A stretch of DNA of 64,000 nt from Pseudomonas fulva (GTDB taxonomy: Bacteria; Pseudomonadota; Gammaproteobacteria; Pseudomonadales; Pseudomonadaceae): positions 124,001 through 188,000 of the forward strand of contig NZ_JADNYP010000004.1 in assembly GCF_015680705.1 (NCBI RefSeq), in the 5' to 3' direction. This document shows positions 8,411 through 16,957 of this stretch, piece by piece. The first letter of the stretch is position 1. The number at the start of each line of letters is the position of its first letter. A program made the translations under genes and the position numbers. The notes below the pieces were generated by a model that saw only the letters and a program-made list of their open reading frames with translations, ran no database searches and was not told the origin of the DNA.

Positions 8411-9591
8411 TGAAGGTTCCTGCTCAACACCAACAGGGCGATATCATCCGGCATCTCCCCGAGCGTGGACAATTTGAATCGTTGACGCAGCCCGTCCAGG
8501 CTGCCTCCCGCGTCCTTGACGATCTCCGGCAAGGACGCCTCCTTAGCTTTGAGCGTGTCGCCTGGCAAAAGGTCCAGAACGCCATCGGACATCAGGCTCA
8601 GGCTGAACCGCGGTGGCAGTTCCAGCAGGTGGTCCTGATACACCGCCTCGTCGAACAGCCCCACCGGCAGGCCGCGACCCTCGAGGTAGCGCACCTGCCC
8701 GGGGGTGTACAGCACCGGCAGCGGCAGGTGCCCACCCACGGCATAGTGCAGCAGGCCGGTGTCTTCGTCGATCACCCCGCCGACCATGGTCACGTGCTTG
8801 CCCAGCCTGCAGTTGATCAGGCCGCGGTTGATGTGGCCCAGCACCTCGGAAGGCTTGAACTCGCGCATCTTGCCGCTGCGCTTGAATTCGAACAGCAGCC
8901 GGGTGGTCATGAACTTGAGCAGCACCGTGATGAAGGCCGACGAGGCGCCGTGGCCGGAGACATCCGCCAGGTAGAAGGCGATCCGCCGCTCGTCCACCCG
9001 AAAGTAGTCGACGAAATCGCCCGACAGGTACAGCGACGGAATGATCTGGTGGTCGAACGTAAAACCGCCGGCCTGCCATGGCCGCTCGGGCAGCATGTTC
9101 ATCTGCACCTGGCGACCGGCGTCCTGGTCTTCCTGCAACAGGTGCAGGCTGGCCTCGAGCTCACGATTGGCCGCCTCGAGCTTCTCGCGGTAGCGCTGGT
9201 TCTCCAGCACCAGGCGCGAGCGATCCAGCGCCCGCCGCACCGAATGCTCGAGCACCGCCAGGTCCTCCAACGGCTTGATCAGGTAATCGGCGGCGCCCAG
9301 GCGCAAGGCCTCGACCGCGTCGCTCATGACGCCAGCTCCCGAGACCACGATCACCGGCAGCTGCGGCGCCTGTTCGCTGACCCGGCGGATCAGCTCCAGG
9401 CCGCCCATTTGCGGCATGCGCAGATCGCAGATCACGAGATCAGGCTGGTGCTGTTCGAAGACTTCCAGGCCCTGCTGGCCGTTGCTGGCCTGGAGGACGT
9501 CGAAACCGCTGTCTTCCAGATAAGCGGCGAGGCTTGCTCGGACCACGTCGTCATCGTCGATGATCAGCAAGGTTGCACTGGTTTTCTGCAT
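8407..9591 (-). CDS. hsbR: Response regulator / PP2C phosphatase HsbR
   Basis: A 394-residue protein with a receiver domain (residues 6-120; phospho-acceptor Asp56 in VICDLRMP, conserved lysine in DYLIKPLEDL), a coiled-coil linker (about 130-165; ENQRYREKLEAANRELEASL) and a C-terminal PP2C/SpoIIE-type phosphatase domain (LSGDFVDYF, LADVSGHGASSA, MSDGVLDLL). This is the architecture of HsbR, which controls the phosphorylation state of HsbA. The ATG at 9591 was chosen because it starts directly before the receiver fold; the open frame further upstream is not protein-like. It is divergent from the PilZ gene, with 272 bp between them. Confidence 0.9.
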   Translation of the reverse strand: MQKTSATLLIIDDDDVVRASLAAYLEDSGFDVLQASNGQQGLEVFEQHQPDLVICDLRMPQMGGLELIRRVSEQAPQLPVIVVSGAGVMSDAVEALRLGAADYLIKPLEDLAVLEHSVRRALDRSRLVLENQRYREKLEAANRELEASLHLLQEDQDAGRQVQMNMLPERPWQAGGFTFDHQIIPSLYLSGDFVDYFRVDERRIAFYLADVSGHGASSAFITVLLKFMTTRLLFEFKRSGKMREFKPSEVLGHINRGLINCRLGKHVTMVGGVIDEDTGLLHYAVGGHLPLPVLYTPGQVRYLEGRGLPVGLFDEAVYQDHLLELPPRFSLSLMSDGVLDLLPGDTLKAKEASLPEIVKDAGGSLDGLRQRFKLSTLGEMPDDIALLVLSRNLQ

Positions 9592-9863
9592 GTGGGCAAA
9601 CGGCGCCAGAAATAGGTTGGCGTAGCGGCATCGGCCAGACCGAGCGACAGCTACTGGAATTCTCTCTAGCCACTCTCCATCTGAGTAATAGGACAAGAAA
9701 ACCTGCCCGGCAAATGGTAGAGGTGCCCTGTAAGGCGCTGACGGTACTCCCATCCGCAGGGCGTTTCAAGCGCGGGCTGGCTTGCAAGGCCAGTGCTGTA
9801 CAGCGCAAATTGCCGAGAGTTATAAGAACCTCATCTGGTGCAACTTCCTGGAAGGATCGAAGC

Positions 9864-10163
9864 ATGTCATTGTCGCCGCAAGACCATACTGAAAAGCGGG
9901 ATTTCATCCGCATGCGCATCGACGCCGAAGTGACCCTGGTGCATGCCGGCCAGGTGATCACCGCGATCTGCCTGGACCTGTCGGCCAGCGGCCTGCAGGT
10001 TCGGGCGCCGCGGCGCTTCCAGGTGGGGGACCCGCTCGAGGTACGCCTGGAGTCCGAACACCCGGCCCTGGCTGGGTTGCAAGCCAGTACCGAGGTGGTA
10101 TGGATCGCCGACCAGGGCGACGGGCAGCAAAAGTTAGGGCTGCGGATCTTGGCAATGGATTGA
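9864..10163 (+). CDS. PilZ-domain protein
   Basis: A 99-residue single PilZ domain. Both cyclic-di-GMP binding motifs are present: RDFIR (RxxxR) near residue 12 and DLSASG (DxSxxG) about 30 residues later, so it should bind the messenger. MSLSPQDHTEKRDFIRMRI follows a GGAAGGA ribosome site eight bases before the ATG. The open frame upstream of this start is not protein-like. It sits divergent from hsbR-hsbA, which is consistent with a shared role in the motile-to-sessile switch. It is followed by the 250-bp control region of the sigma factor gene. Confidence 0.9.
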   Translation: MSLSPQDHTEKRDFIRMRIDAEVTLVHAGQVITAICLDLSASGLQVRAPRRFQVGDPLEVRLESEHPALAGLQASTEVVWIADQGDGQQKLGLRILAMD

Positions 10164-10219
10164 TACATATAGAGTAGAGAGTGGCCTGGTGGCGAGCGGC
10201 TGTCGTGCCGCGACAAGGT

Positions 10220-10254
10220 GCGCAGCGGCTGCAGGGTCTGGCAGGCTTGAAAGA
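10220..10254. repeat. Dispersed 35-bp repeat, copy 1
   Basis: This stretch matches 12936-12970 at 31 of 35 positions, including an unbroken 17-base block CTGGCAGGCTTGAAAGA. It lies downstream of the PilZ gene and upstream of the Fur box. Both copies are intergenic and preceded by short inverted repeats, suggesting a small repeat family. Confidence 0.55.
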
Positions 10255-10317
10255 GGAGAGTGGGTCGCTTGGCAGATCCTGACCAGACACTTGGACAGGA
10301 CTCGCCATTCTCGCTAA

Positions 10318-10337
10318 TTGACAATCATTATCATTAT
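10318..10337 (+). promoter_or_regulatory. Fur box over the pvdS promoter
   Basis: Three consecutive NATWAT-like hexamers, GACAAT-CATTAT-CATTAT (10320-10337), form a classic Fur operator. A consensus -35 hexamer TTGACA sits at 10318-10323 within it, and AT-rich sequence follows for the -10 region. Iron-loaded Fur would block polymerase directly, so the sigma factor gene 76 bases downstream should be made only in low iron. Confidence 0.8.
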
Positions 10338-10413
10338 AAATAACTTGTCACACTTCGGTAGGAAGCAGGGTCTCCAGGGAGCTTCCTTCTTTCGAGAACC
10401 AAGGTGACTTTCC

Positions 10414-10950
10414 ATGACGGAACAATTGTCCACAAGCAAGTGCGATTCACCATTGCTCCATGCATTCCTCGACAACCGCAGCGTCCTGCTCAAGATCGCC
10501 GCCCGGATCACTGGATGCCGCTCGCGGGCCGAAGACGTGGTGCAGGACGCCTTCTTCCGGTTGAACAATGCGCCGCGGATCACCTCTTCGTTCAAGGCTC
10601 AGCTCAGCTATCTGTTCCAGATCGTGCGCAACCTGGCCATCGACCACTACCGCAAGCAGTCGCTGGAGCAGAAGTATTCCGGTCACGAGGAAGAAGGGCT
10701 GAACGTGGTCGTGCATAACGCCACCCCCGAAGCCAGCCACATCCATTTCGCAACCCTGGAACACATCGCCGCGGCCCTCGACGACCTGCCCCAGCGCACC
10801 CGCTACGCCTTCGAGATGTATCGCCTGCATGGCGTGCCACAGAAGGATATCGCCAAGGAGCTGGGAGTCTCTCCGACCCTGGTCAATTTCATGATCCGTG
10901 ACGCCCTGCTCCACTGCCGCAAGACGGCAGGCTGCCAGGAGCCTGCCTGA
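10414..10950 (+). CDS. pvdS: Iron-starvation ECF sigma factor PvdS/PfrI
   Basis: A 178-residue ECF sigma-70 factor. Region 2 (LLKIAARITGCRSRAEDVVQ, then LSYLFQIVRNLAIDHYRKQ) and region 4 (LPQRTRYAFEMYRLHGVPQK, then DIAKELGVSPTLVNFMIRDA) are both intact and closely resemble PvdS of P. aeruginosa and PfrI of P. putida. These direct RNA polymerase to pyoverdine synthesis and transport genes. No pyoverdine biosynthesis gene and no partner anti-sigma gene is adjacent, as is usual for this orphan regulator. The Fur box 76 bases upstream explains its expected control. No helix-turn-helix or core residue appears to be missing. Confidence 0.93.
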   Translation: MTEQLSTSKCDSPLLHAFLDNRSVLLKIAARITGCRSRAEDVVQDAFFRLNNAPRITSSFKAQLSYLFQIVRNLAIDHYRKQSLEQKYSGHEEEGLNVVVHNATPEASHIHFATLEHIAAALDDLPQRTRYAFEMYRLHGVPQKDIAKELGVSPTLVNFMIRDALLHCRKTAGCQEPA

Positions 10951-10974
10951 CTGGCTTTCACCGGTTGCCTAGGT

Positions 10975-11772
10975 TCAGTCTGGCGAACGCACGGTGACCT
11001 GGTAGGGCTGGAAGATGCGCAGCAACTCGCCGTTGGCCCGCAGACGCTGCAACAGCTCGGCGAACGCCGCGCCGCTGATGGGGCCTCGAGGCCTGAGCAA
11101 CGCCTTGTGGCGATAGGTCTGGTCGACACGCCCGGAAACCAGCAGCTGGCTCGCCGCGAATGGATGGCGTTGCTGGAAATCGCCCAGGTAAGAGCGCGTC
11201 ACCAGCGCGACATCGACACGCCCGCGCTGGACCATGAACAAATTGCTGTCATGGGAATAGCTCAACCGGGCGTCGAAGGCCGTGCGCAAGAAGCGTGGGT
11301 CGGCATTGAAGCCGGCAAAGCCGTAGTGGTAGCCATTGAACAGTGCCAGGCGCTTGCCACGCAGGTCATCGAAATAACGCTGGTCACGCCCCGGCGCCCG
11401 CCGCGCGACGAACACCTCGGCATCGTCCAGGCCCATGTCCACGGCAACGTGCGGGATATCGCGCCAGCCCCAGTCGGGATTCTCGAAGATGGCCAGGTCG
11501 GTGCGGCCCTGCTGCAGGTCGGCATAGCGCCGGGGAATCGAGGTCGGTACCAGGATGAAGTGGTAGGTGTCCTGCGCCTGGTTCAGCGACTTGACCAGTT
11601 CGATCAACAGGCCACTGTCGCTTCCCTGCTCGGGCCGCGAGGTGTAGGGCGGGAAGTGCGCCGCGCCGATGCGTACTTCGATGGCCGGTGCGGCACTGGC
11701 CATGGCCGGCAGGCAGAGGGCGGCCATGAGCATCAGCCGGTGCAGGAGTGTGGAAAGGCAAGCCTGGCGCAA
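10975..11772 (-). CDS. Periplasmic substrate-binding protein (SBP_bac_3 type)
   Basis: A 265-residue protein: a signal peptide (MLMAALCLPAMASA then cleavage before APAIEV), then the two-lobed amino-acid-binding fold (IGAAHFPPYTS, LLIELVKSLN, RTDLAIFENPDW, LRGKRLALF). It resembles orphan family-3 solute-binding proteins of Pseudomonas. No permease or ATPase gene is adjacent, so it may be a sensor or scavenging protein rather than part of a transporter. The start is uncertain: a TTG at 11772 gives a better signal peptide with a positive N-terminus, while in-frame ATGs a few codons later give a very short one. It is convergent with pvdS, 24 bp apart. Confidence 0.75.
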   Translation of the reverse strand: MRQACLSTLLHRLMLMAALCLPAMASAAPAIEVRIGAAHFPPYTSRPEQGSDSGLLIELVKSLNQAQDTYHFILVPTSIPRRYADLQQGRTDLAIFENPDWGWRDIPHVAVDMGLDDAEVFVARRAPGRDQRYFDDLRGKRLALFNGYHYGFAGFNADPRFLRTAFDARLSYSHDSNLFMVQRGRVDVALVTRSYLGDFQQRHPFAASQLLVSGRVDQTYRHKALLRPRGPISGAAFAELLQRLRANGELLRIFQPYQVTVRSPD

Positions 11773-11933
11773 AACGATGGACTCATGGCGGGGTCGAACC
11801 TGGAACCGCTTAAGCTAGGCTTTTTCCAGGCAGGGCACAACCACTGTCGCGGCAAATGAAGGCAATTTGCCATAACATGGCGCAATGGCCGTCATTGACT
11901 ACGCTTGAGCTAGTCTTGCAAGGGAGCGTCATG

Positions 11934-12485
11934 ATGGGCCACTGGCTGGTGATCGACCTGGAAGCCACCACCGACGACGGCGGCTGGCCACTCGCGGAAA
12001 TGGAAATCATTGAAATCGGGGCCAGCATGGTGACCCGCGACGGCCGCGAGGTCGACCATTTCCAGCGTTTCGTGCGACCGCGGCGGCGGCCTCAGCTGAC
12101 CCACTTCTGTCGCGAACTGACGCATATCGGCCAGGCCAGCATCGACACGGCCGAGTCCTTCGCGCAGGTCTGGAGCCAGTTCGAGCGCTGGCTTTACCAT
12201 CATCATCCACGGCTGGAGGCCTGGGTCAGCTGGGGCGACTACGATCGCAAGCAGCTATGGCAGGAATGGCAACAGTACGAGATCCACAGCCTGCTCAGGC
12301 ACCTGCCGCACATCAACCTCAAGCAACGCTTCGCCAAGGCCCGCCAACTGCAGCGCCCGACCGGCCTGAACGGTGCGCTGCAGCTGGCCGGGCTGCACTT
12401 CTCCGGCCAGCAGCACCGGGCCCTGGAAGACGCCCGCAACACAGCCCGGCTACTGCCCCTGAGCTTGCCTGCGGTGGGGGTCTGA
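11934..12485 (+). CDS. DEDDh 3'-5' exonuclease
   Basis: A 183-residue nuclease starting [15 protein letters not shown]. The DEDDh metal ligands are visible: Asp and Glu in VIDLEAT, an aspartate in WGDYDRKQL, and the closing His/Asp pair in [14 protein letters not shown]. It resembles the ERI-1/KapD-like exonucleases that trim RNA or DNA 3' ends. Two adjacent ATGs (11931, 11934) are possible; the second has better spacing from the AGGGAG ribosome site. It is followed 77 bases later by ppnP on the same strand. Its substrate in Pseudomonas is not established. Confidence 0.85.
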   Translation: MGHWLVIDLEATTDDGGWPLAEMEIIEIGASMVTRDGREVDHFQRFVRPRRRPQLTHFCRELTHIGQASIDTAESFAQVWSQFERWLYHHHPRLEAWVSWGDYDRKQLWQEWQQYEIHSLLRHLPHINLKQRFAKARQLQRPTGLNGALQLAGLHFSGQQHRALEDARNTARLLPLSLPAVGV

Positions 12486-12562
12486 ACGCCGCTTATGGCT
12501 TGTGCCTGACAGCTTGGGCATACTGGCGAGCCCTTTTCCCCAACCCGCTCAGGAGACGCCTC

Positions 12563-12847
12563 ATGTTCAAGGTCAACGAGTACTTCGATGGCACCGTCAA
12601 GTCGATCGCCTTCACCGGTGCAGAAGGTCCCGCCACGCTTGGCGTCATGGCGCCAGGCGAATACGAGTTCGGCACCGCCAAGCGCGAGATCATGCATGTC
12701 GTTTCCGGCGCCCTGACCGTCAAGCTGCCAGGCAGCCAGGATTGGCAAACCTTCGCAGCCGGCAGCCAGTTCAACGTGCCGGCCGACAGCAAGTTCCAGC
12801 TGAAGGTGGCAGTCGATACGGCCTACCTGTGCGAATATCGCGACTGA
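12563..12847 (+). CDS. ppnP: Pyrimidine/purine nucleoside phosphorylase PpnP
   Basis: A 94-residue single-cupin protein ([17 protein letters not shown], then [42 protein letters not shown]), matching the length and motifs of PpnP (formerly DUF1255/YaiE). PpnP phosphorolyses several nucleosides to free base and ribose 1-phosphate, a salvage step in the cytoplasm. An AGGAGA ribosome site lies seven bases before the ATG. It stands downstream of the exonuclease gene and may share its transcript, a sensible pairing of nucleic-acid turnover with nucleoside salvage. Confidence 0.93.
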   Translation: MFKVNEYFDGTVKSIAFTGAEGPATLGVMAPGEYEFGTAKREIMHVVSGALTVKLPGSQDWQTFAAGSQFNVPADSKFQLKVAVDTAYLCEYRD

Positions 12848-12907
12848 GGTTTTGGTCGTAGGAGCAAATGTATCTCGAGCCTGCTCGACACGCTGTCGTC
12901 TGTCGGA

Positions 12908-12952
12908 TCCTGAGGCCGCCGCGCGCCCTCCCGCGGCGCAGCGGCCTCAGGA
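12908..12952. terminator. Long hairpin between convergent genes
   Basis: A perfect 12-bp inverted repeat, TCCTGAGGCCGC (12908-12919) with GCGGCCTCAGGA (12941-12952), whose 21-base loop contains further CG-rich complementarity. It lies between ppnP and the convergent hydrolase gene and overlaps dispersed repeat copy 2. It is a plausible two-way transcription end, though no T-run flanks it. Confidence 0.45.
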
Positions 12953-12970
12953 GCTGGCAGGCTTGAAAGA
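12936..12970. repeat. Dispersed 35-bp repeat, copy 2
   Basis: This is the second copy of the 35-bp repeat seen at 10220-10254, with 31 of 35 positions identical and the same 17-base core. Its left half forms the right arm of the hairpin at 12908-12952. Confidence 0.55.
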
Positions 12971-13029
12971 CACTTGCTTGCCGGTAACCTGGAGCAGCCG
13001 CGATGGCCGTATGCAACGGTCCCCGCCGC

Positions 13030-13725
13030 TCACTCCACCCCCATGAACTCCCCCACCCACCGCGCCGCCAGCTGCAGATGCCCTTCATGGGTCGCCCCCG
13101 ACGCCTTCAATGGCTTGAGGTCATGGTCCGCCGCCGCTAGCCAGCGTACCTCGATGGCCGGCGATAGCAGGTAATCCGCCACCTGCTCGCGATTACCCAG
13201 CGCGTCACGCTCGCCCTGGATGATCAGCGTTGGCGTGCGCAACCCGGCCAAGTGCTCGACCCGTGGCTTTTCCGGCTTGCCCACGGCATGGAAGGGATAA
13301 CCCAGGCAGACCAGCGCATCGGCTCCCAGCTCGTCGGCCAGCAGGCTGGCCATGCGCCCGCCCATCGACTTGCCGCCGATGGCCAGCGAGCCCGTGGCCA
13401 ATGGCCGCACTTGCCGATACACCTCGCGCCAGCATTCGAGCAGCACCTGGCGTGGATTCGGCGGTCGTCGGCCACCGTCCAGACGCCGCTGGGCCATGTA
13501 GGGGAACTCGAAGCGCACCACGCCCACACCCTGTCCGGCCAGCCGTTGCGCCATGTTCTGCATGAACGCGCTGTCCATCGGCGCCCCGGCGCCGTGAGCG
13601 AGAATCAGGCAGCCAGGGCGGCCGCCTGCCGCCTGCATTCGTGGGGGATCGCAGCGCAGGCCGGGGATTTTTCCTATCCGCGCCCATTGATCCCCGTCAA
13701 TACCAGCCACTTGCCCATTACTCAT
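13030..13725 (-). CDS. Alpha/beta-family hydrolase (KANL3/Tex30-like)
   Basis: A 231-residue hydrolase: LILAHGAGAPMDSAF supplies the oxyanion region, LAIGGKSMGGRMASLL the nucleophile elbow serine, TLIIQGERDALG the acid, and AAADHDLKPL the catalytic histidine. The pattern fits the small Tex30/KANL3-like dienelactone-hydrolase branch; no substrate is known. It is divergent from ccoN, with 48 bp between the start codons, and a strong Anr box for the oxidase operon lies inside its first 13 codons. The 5' coding sequence is therefore under a double constraint. Confidence 0.85.
   Translation of the reverse strand: MSNGQVAGIDGDQWARIGKIPGLRCDPPRMQAAGGRPGCLILAHGAGAPMDSAFMQNMAQRLAGQGVGVVRFEFPYMAQRRLDGGRRPPNPRQVLLECWREVYRQVRPLATGSLAIGGKSMGGRMASLLADELGADALVCLGYPFHAVGKPEKPRVEHLAGLRTPTLIIQGERDALGNREQVADYLLSPAIEVRWLAAADHDLKPLKASGATHEGHLQLAARWVGEFMGVE
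13687..13700 (+). promoter_or_regulatory. Anr box for the first ccoNOQP operon
   Basis: TTGATCCCCGTCAA matches the Anr/FNR consensus TTGAT-N4-ATCAA at nine of ten fixed positions. Its centre is 80 bases before the ccoN ATG. It lies inside the coding sequence of the divergent hydrolase. By synteny this operon corresponds to the low-oxygen-induced cco2 operon of P. aeruginosa, which Anr activates. Confidence 0.8.
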
Positions 13726-13773
13726 GCTTGCCTCGCTTTCTAGCCTGCCTATAACCGTGGATGGGAACCCATC

Positions 13774-15198
13774 ATGAACACAACCACAAGTACCGCCTAC
13801 GACTACAAGGTGGTCCGCCAATTCGCCATCATGACGGTGGTCTGGGGCATCGTCGGCATGGGGCTCGGCGTGTTCATCGCGGCGCAGCTGGTCTGGCCTG
13901 CGCTGAACTTCGATCTGCCCTGGACCAGCTTCGGTCGGCTGCGCCCACTGCACACCAATGCGGTGATCTTCGCCTTCGGCGGCTGCGCGCTGTTCGCCAC
14001 TTCCTATTACTCGGTACAGCGCACCTGCCAGACCACGCTGTTCGCCCCCGGCCTGGCCGCATTCACCTTCTGGGGTTGGCAGGCGGTGATCGTGCTGGCC
14101 GCGATCAGCCTGCCGCTGGGCTATACCACGTCGAAGGAATACGCCGAGCTGGAATGGCCAATCGACATTCTCATCACCATCGTCTGGGTCGCCTATGCCG
14201 TGGTGTTCTTCGGCACCCTGGCCAAGCGCACCACCCGCCATATCTACGTCGGCAACTGGTTCTTCGGTGCCTTCATCCTGACCGTGGCCATGCTGCACGT
14301 GGTCAACAACCTGGAGCTGCCGGTCAGCCTGACCAAGTCCTACTCGATCTATGCCGGGGCTACCGATGCGATGGTGCAGTGGTGGTACGGGCACAATGCG
14401 GTGGGCTTCTTCCTGACCGCGGGCTTCCTCGGCATGATGTACTACTACGTGCCCAAGCAGGCCGAGCGGCCGGTGTATTCCTATCGGCTGTCGATCGTGC
14501 ACTTCTGGGCGCTGATCACCCTGTACATCTGGGCCGGCCCGCATCACTTGCACTACACCGCCCTGCCCGACTGGGCGCAGTCGCTGGGCATGATCATGTC
14601 GCTGATCCTGCTGGCGCCGAGCTGGGGCGGGATGATCAACGGCATGATGACCCTCTCGGGGGCCTGGCACAAACTGCGCAGCGACCCGATCCTGCGCTTT
14701 CTGGTGGTGTCCCTGGCGTTCTACGGCATGTCGACCTTCGAGGGGCCGATGATGGCGATCAAGACCGTCAATGCCTTGTCCCACTACACCGACTGGACCA
14801 TTGGCCATGTGCATGCCGGCGCGCTGGGCTGGGTGGCGATGATCTCCATCGGCGCGCTGTACCACACCATTCCCAAGGTCTTCGGCCAGGCGCGCATGTA
14901 CAGCCAGGGGCTGATCAACGCGCACTTCTGGCTGGCGACCATCGGCACGGTGCTGTACATCGCCTCGATGTGGGTCAACGGCATCGCCCAGGGCCTGATG
15001 TGGCGAGCGGTCAACAGCGACGGCACGCTCACCTACTCGTTCGTCGAGACCCTGGTCGCCAGCCACCCAGGTTTCGTCGTGCGCTTCATCGGCGGCGCGG
15101 TGTTCCTCGCCGGCATGTTGCTGATGGCCTGGAATACCTGGCAGACCGTTCGCACGCGGGCCGATGCCTATGCGCCGGCCATCACCCGGCTGGCCTGA
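13774..15198 (+). CDS. ccoN: cbb3-type cytochrome c oxidase subunit I (first copy)
   Basis: A 474-residue, 12-helix catalytic subunit that reduces oxygen to water and pumps protons in the inner membrane. All metal ligands of the family are present: His60 and His347 for low-spin haem b, His345 for high-spin haem b3 (HVHAGALGW), and His207, His257 and His258 for copper B ([18 protein letters not shown]). It heads a four-gene operon (12 bp to ccoO) and follows an Anr box. It is near-identical to the second copy in patches (for example 14641-14840), which suggests recombination between the operons. Corresponds by position to P. aeruginosa ccoN2. Confidence 0.96.
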   Translation: MNTTTSTAYDYKVVRQFAIMTVVWGIVGMGLGVFIAAQLVWPALNFDLPWTSFGRLRPLHTNAVIFAFGGCALFATSYYSVQRTCQTTLFAPGLAAFTFWGWQAVIVLAAISLPLGYTTSKEYAELEWPIDILITIVWVAYAVVFFGTLAKRTTRHIYVGNWFFGAFILTVAMLHVVNNLELPVSLTKSYSIYAGATDAMVQWWYGHNAVGFFLTAGFLGMMYYYVPKQAERPVYSYRLSIVHFWALITLYIWAGPHHLHYTALPDWAQSLGMIMSLILLAPSWGGMINGMMTLSGAWHKLRSDPILRFLVVSLAFYGMSTFEGPMMAIKTVNALSHYTDWTIGHVHAGALGWVAMISIGALYHTIPKVFGQARMYSQGLINAHFWLATIGTVLYIASMWVNGIAQGLMWRAVNSDGTLTYSFVETLVASHPGFVVRFIGGAVFLAGMLLMAWNTWQTVRTRADAYAPAITRLA

Positions 15199-15210
15199 GG
15201 AGACGCACGG

Positions 15211-15819
15211 ATGAACCATGAAGTCATCGAAAAGCACGTCGGCCTGCTGGCCCTGCTGATGGTCCTGGCGGTGAGCATCGGCGGCCTGACGCAGATCGTC
15301 CCGCTGTTCTTCCAGGACGTGACCAATACCCCGGTCGCAGGCATGAAGCCCTACACCGCCCTGCAGCTCGAGGGCCGCGACATCTACATCCGCGAGGGCT
15401 GCGTGGGGTGTCATTCGCAGATGATCCGCCCGCTGCGCGCCGAGACCGAGCGCTACGGCCATTACTCGGTGGCTGGCGAAAGCGTCTGGGACCATCCGTT
15501 CCTCTGGGGCTCCAAGCGCACCGGGCCCGACCTGGCCCGGGTCGGCGGACGCTACTCGGACGACTGGCACCGCGCCCACCTGTACGACCCGCGCAACGTC
15601 GTGCCCGAATCGAAGATGCCTGCCTACCCCTGGCTGGTCGCCCAGCCGGTCGACCATCGCCACACCGACACCAAGATGCGCACCCTGCGCACCCTCGGCG
15701 TGCCCTACAGCGACGAGGACATCGCCGGCGCCCGCGCAGCGCTCAAGGGCAAGACCGAGATGGACGCGCTGATCGCCTACCTGCAGGTACTCGGTACCGC
15801 CATTGGCAACAAGAGGTGA
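15211..15819 (+). CDS. ccoO: cbb3 oxidase subunit II, mono-haem cytochrome c (first copy)
   Basis: A 202-residue subunit with one N-terminal membrane anchor ([20 protein letters not shown]) and a periplasmic cytochrome c domain with a single haem site CVGCH in [15 protein letters not shown]. It passes electrons from CcoP to CcoN. From 15259 to about 15580 the DNA matches the second-copy ccoO with only about five mismatches, all apparently silent, whereas the final third (after HRAHL) differs clearly. Five bases separate its stop from the ccoQ start. Confidence 0.96.
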   Translation: MNHEVIEKHVGLLALLMVLAVSIGGLTQIVPLFFQDVTNTPVAGMKPYTALQLEGRDIYIREGCVGCHSQMIRPLRAETERYGHYSVAGESVWDHPFLWGSKRTGPDLARVGGRYSDDWHRAHLYDPRNVVPESKMPAYPWLVAQPVDHRHTDTKMRTLRTLGVPYSDEDIAGARAALKGKTEMDALIAYLQVLGTAIGNKR

Positions 15820-15824
15820 GGACG

Positions 15825-16022
15825 ATGGACTTTTCCCTGGATATCGGCCAGCTCCGTGGCCTGGGTACGCTGCTGGTGATGGTCGCCTTCACAGGCCTGT
15901 GCCTATGGGTGTCGGACCGCCGTCGCGACCATGATTTCGCCGAGGCGCGCCTGCTGCCCTTCGCCGACGACCGCCTGCCACCGGCCAGCCAGCAACCCGA
16001 CCCGAGGAAGCCGCAGCCATGA
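15825..16022 (+). CDS. ccoQ: cbb3 oxidase subunit CcoQ (first copy)
   Basis: A 65-residue small subunit with one membrane helix ([20 protein letters not shown]) and a polar cytoplasmic tail containing [12 protein letters not shown]. CcoQ is thought to stabilise the oxidase complex, especially when oxygen is present. Its stop overlaps the ccoP start by four bases (ATGA). Confidence 0.92.
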   Translation: MDFSLDIGQLRGLGTLLVMVAFTGLCLWVSDRRRDHDFAEARLLPFADDRLPPASQQPDPRKPQP

Positions 16023-16957
16023 ACTCGTTCTGGAGTATCTACATCACTGTCCTGACCCTCGGCAGCCTGGCCGGGCTGAGCTGGCTGCTGGTGGCGACTC
16101 GCCGAGGCCAGGGCAAGGCCGCCGACCAGACCTTGGGGCACAGCTTCGACGGCATCGAGGAATATGACAATCCATTGCCACGCTGGTGGTTCTGGCTGTT
16201 CGTCGGCACCTTGGCGTTCTCGCTCGGCTACCTGGCGCTCTACCCGGGCCTGGGCAACTGGAAAGGCATGCTGCCAGGCTACGAGGACGGCTGGACCAGC
16301 GCCCGGCAATGGCAGAACGAAATGGACCAGGCGCAGGACCGCTTCGGTCCGATCTTCGCCAGGTTCGCCGCCATGCCGCTCGAGCAGGTCGCCGAGGATC
16401 CCCAGGCGCTGAAGATGGGCGCACGGCTGTTCGCCTCCAACTGCGCGCTGTGCCACGGCTCCGATGCCAAGGGCGCCTATGGCTTCCCCAACCTCACCGA
16501 CGCCGACTGGCGCTGGGGCGGCGACGCGCAAGCGATCAAGGCGTCGATCATGGACGGTCGTCACGGCGTCATGCCGGCCTGGGGCCAGACGCTCGGCGAA
16601 CAGGGCGTGAGCGACGTCTCCGGGTTCGTCATCAGTGGCCTGATGGGGCGTGACCTGCCGGATGACGCGCAGCTGGACCTGACCAGGGGCAAGGACATCT
16701 TCGCCACCACCTGCGTGGCCTGTCATGGCCCCGAGGGCAAGGGCAACCCAGCCCTCGGGGCACCCGACCTGACCCATCCCCAGGCGTTCATCTATGGCTC
16801 GAGCCTAGCGCAGCTGCGCCAGACCATTCGCTATGGGCGCCAGGGCCAGATGCCGGCCCAGCGGGATATCCAGGGCAACGACAAGGTGCATCTGCTGGCG
16901 GCCTACGTGTACAGCCTGTCGCAGAAAGAGACGGACGAGGACGTGACCGCCCGGTAA
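16019..16957 (+). CDS. ccoP: cbb3 oxidase subunit III, di-haem cytochrome c (first copy)
   Basis: A 312-residue subunit with two N-terminal membrane helices, the signature [18 protein letters not shown] between them, and two periplasmic cytochrome c domains with haem sites CALCH and CVACH. It accepts electrons from soluble cytochromes c and hands them to CcoO. Length is normal. It ends the first operon; 478 bp without a gene follow before the second ccoN. Confidence 0.96.
   Translation: MNSFWSIYITVLTLGSLAGLSWLLVATRRGQGKAADQTLGHSFDGIEEYDNPLPRWWFWLFVGTLAFSLGYLALYPGLGNWKGMLPGYEDGWTSARQWQNEMDQAQDRFGPIFARFAAMPLEQVAEDPQALKMGARLFASNCALCHGSDAKGAYGFPNLTDADWRWGGDAQAIKASIMDGRHGVMPAWGQTLGEQGVSDVSGFVISGLMGRDLPDDAQLDLTRGKDIFATTCVACHGPEGKGNPALGAPDLTHPQAFIYGSSLAQLRQTIRYGRQGQMPAQRDIQGNDKVHLLAAYVYSLSQKETDEDVTAR

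Noticed and set aside
13030..15663. An 877-codon minus-strand frame running through ccoO, ccoN and the hydrolase
   Set aside because: Only the last 232 codons (from 13725) are a real protein. The rest is antisense to the oxidase genes.
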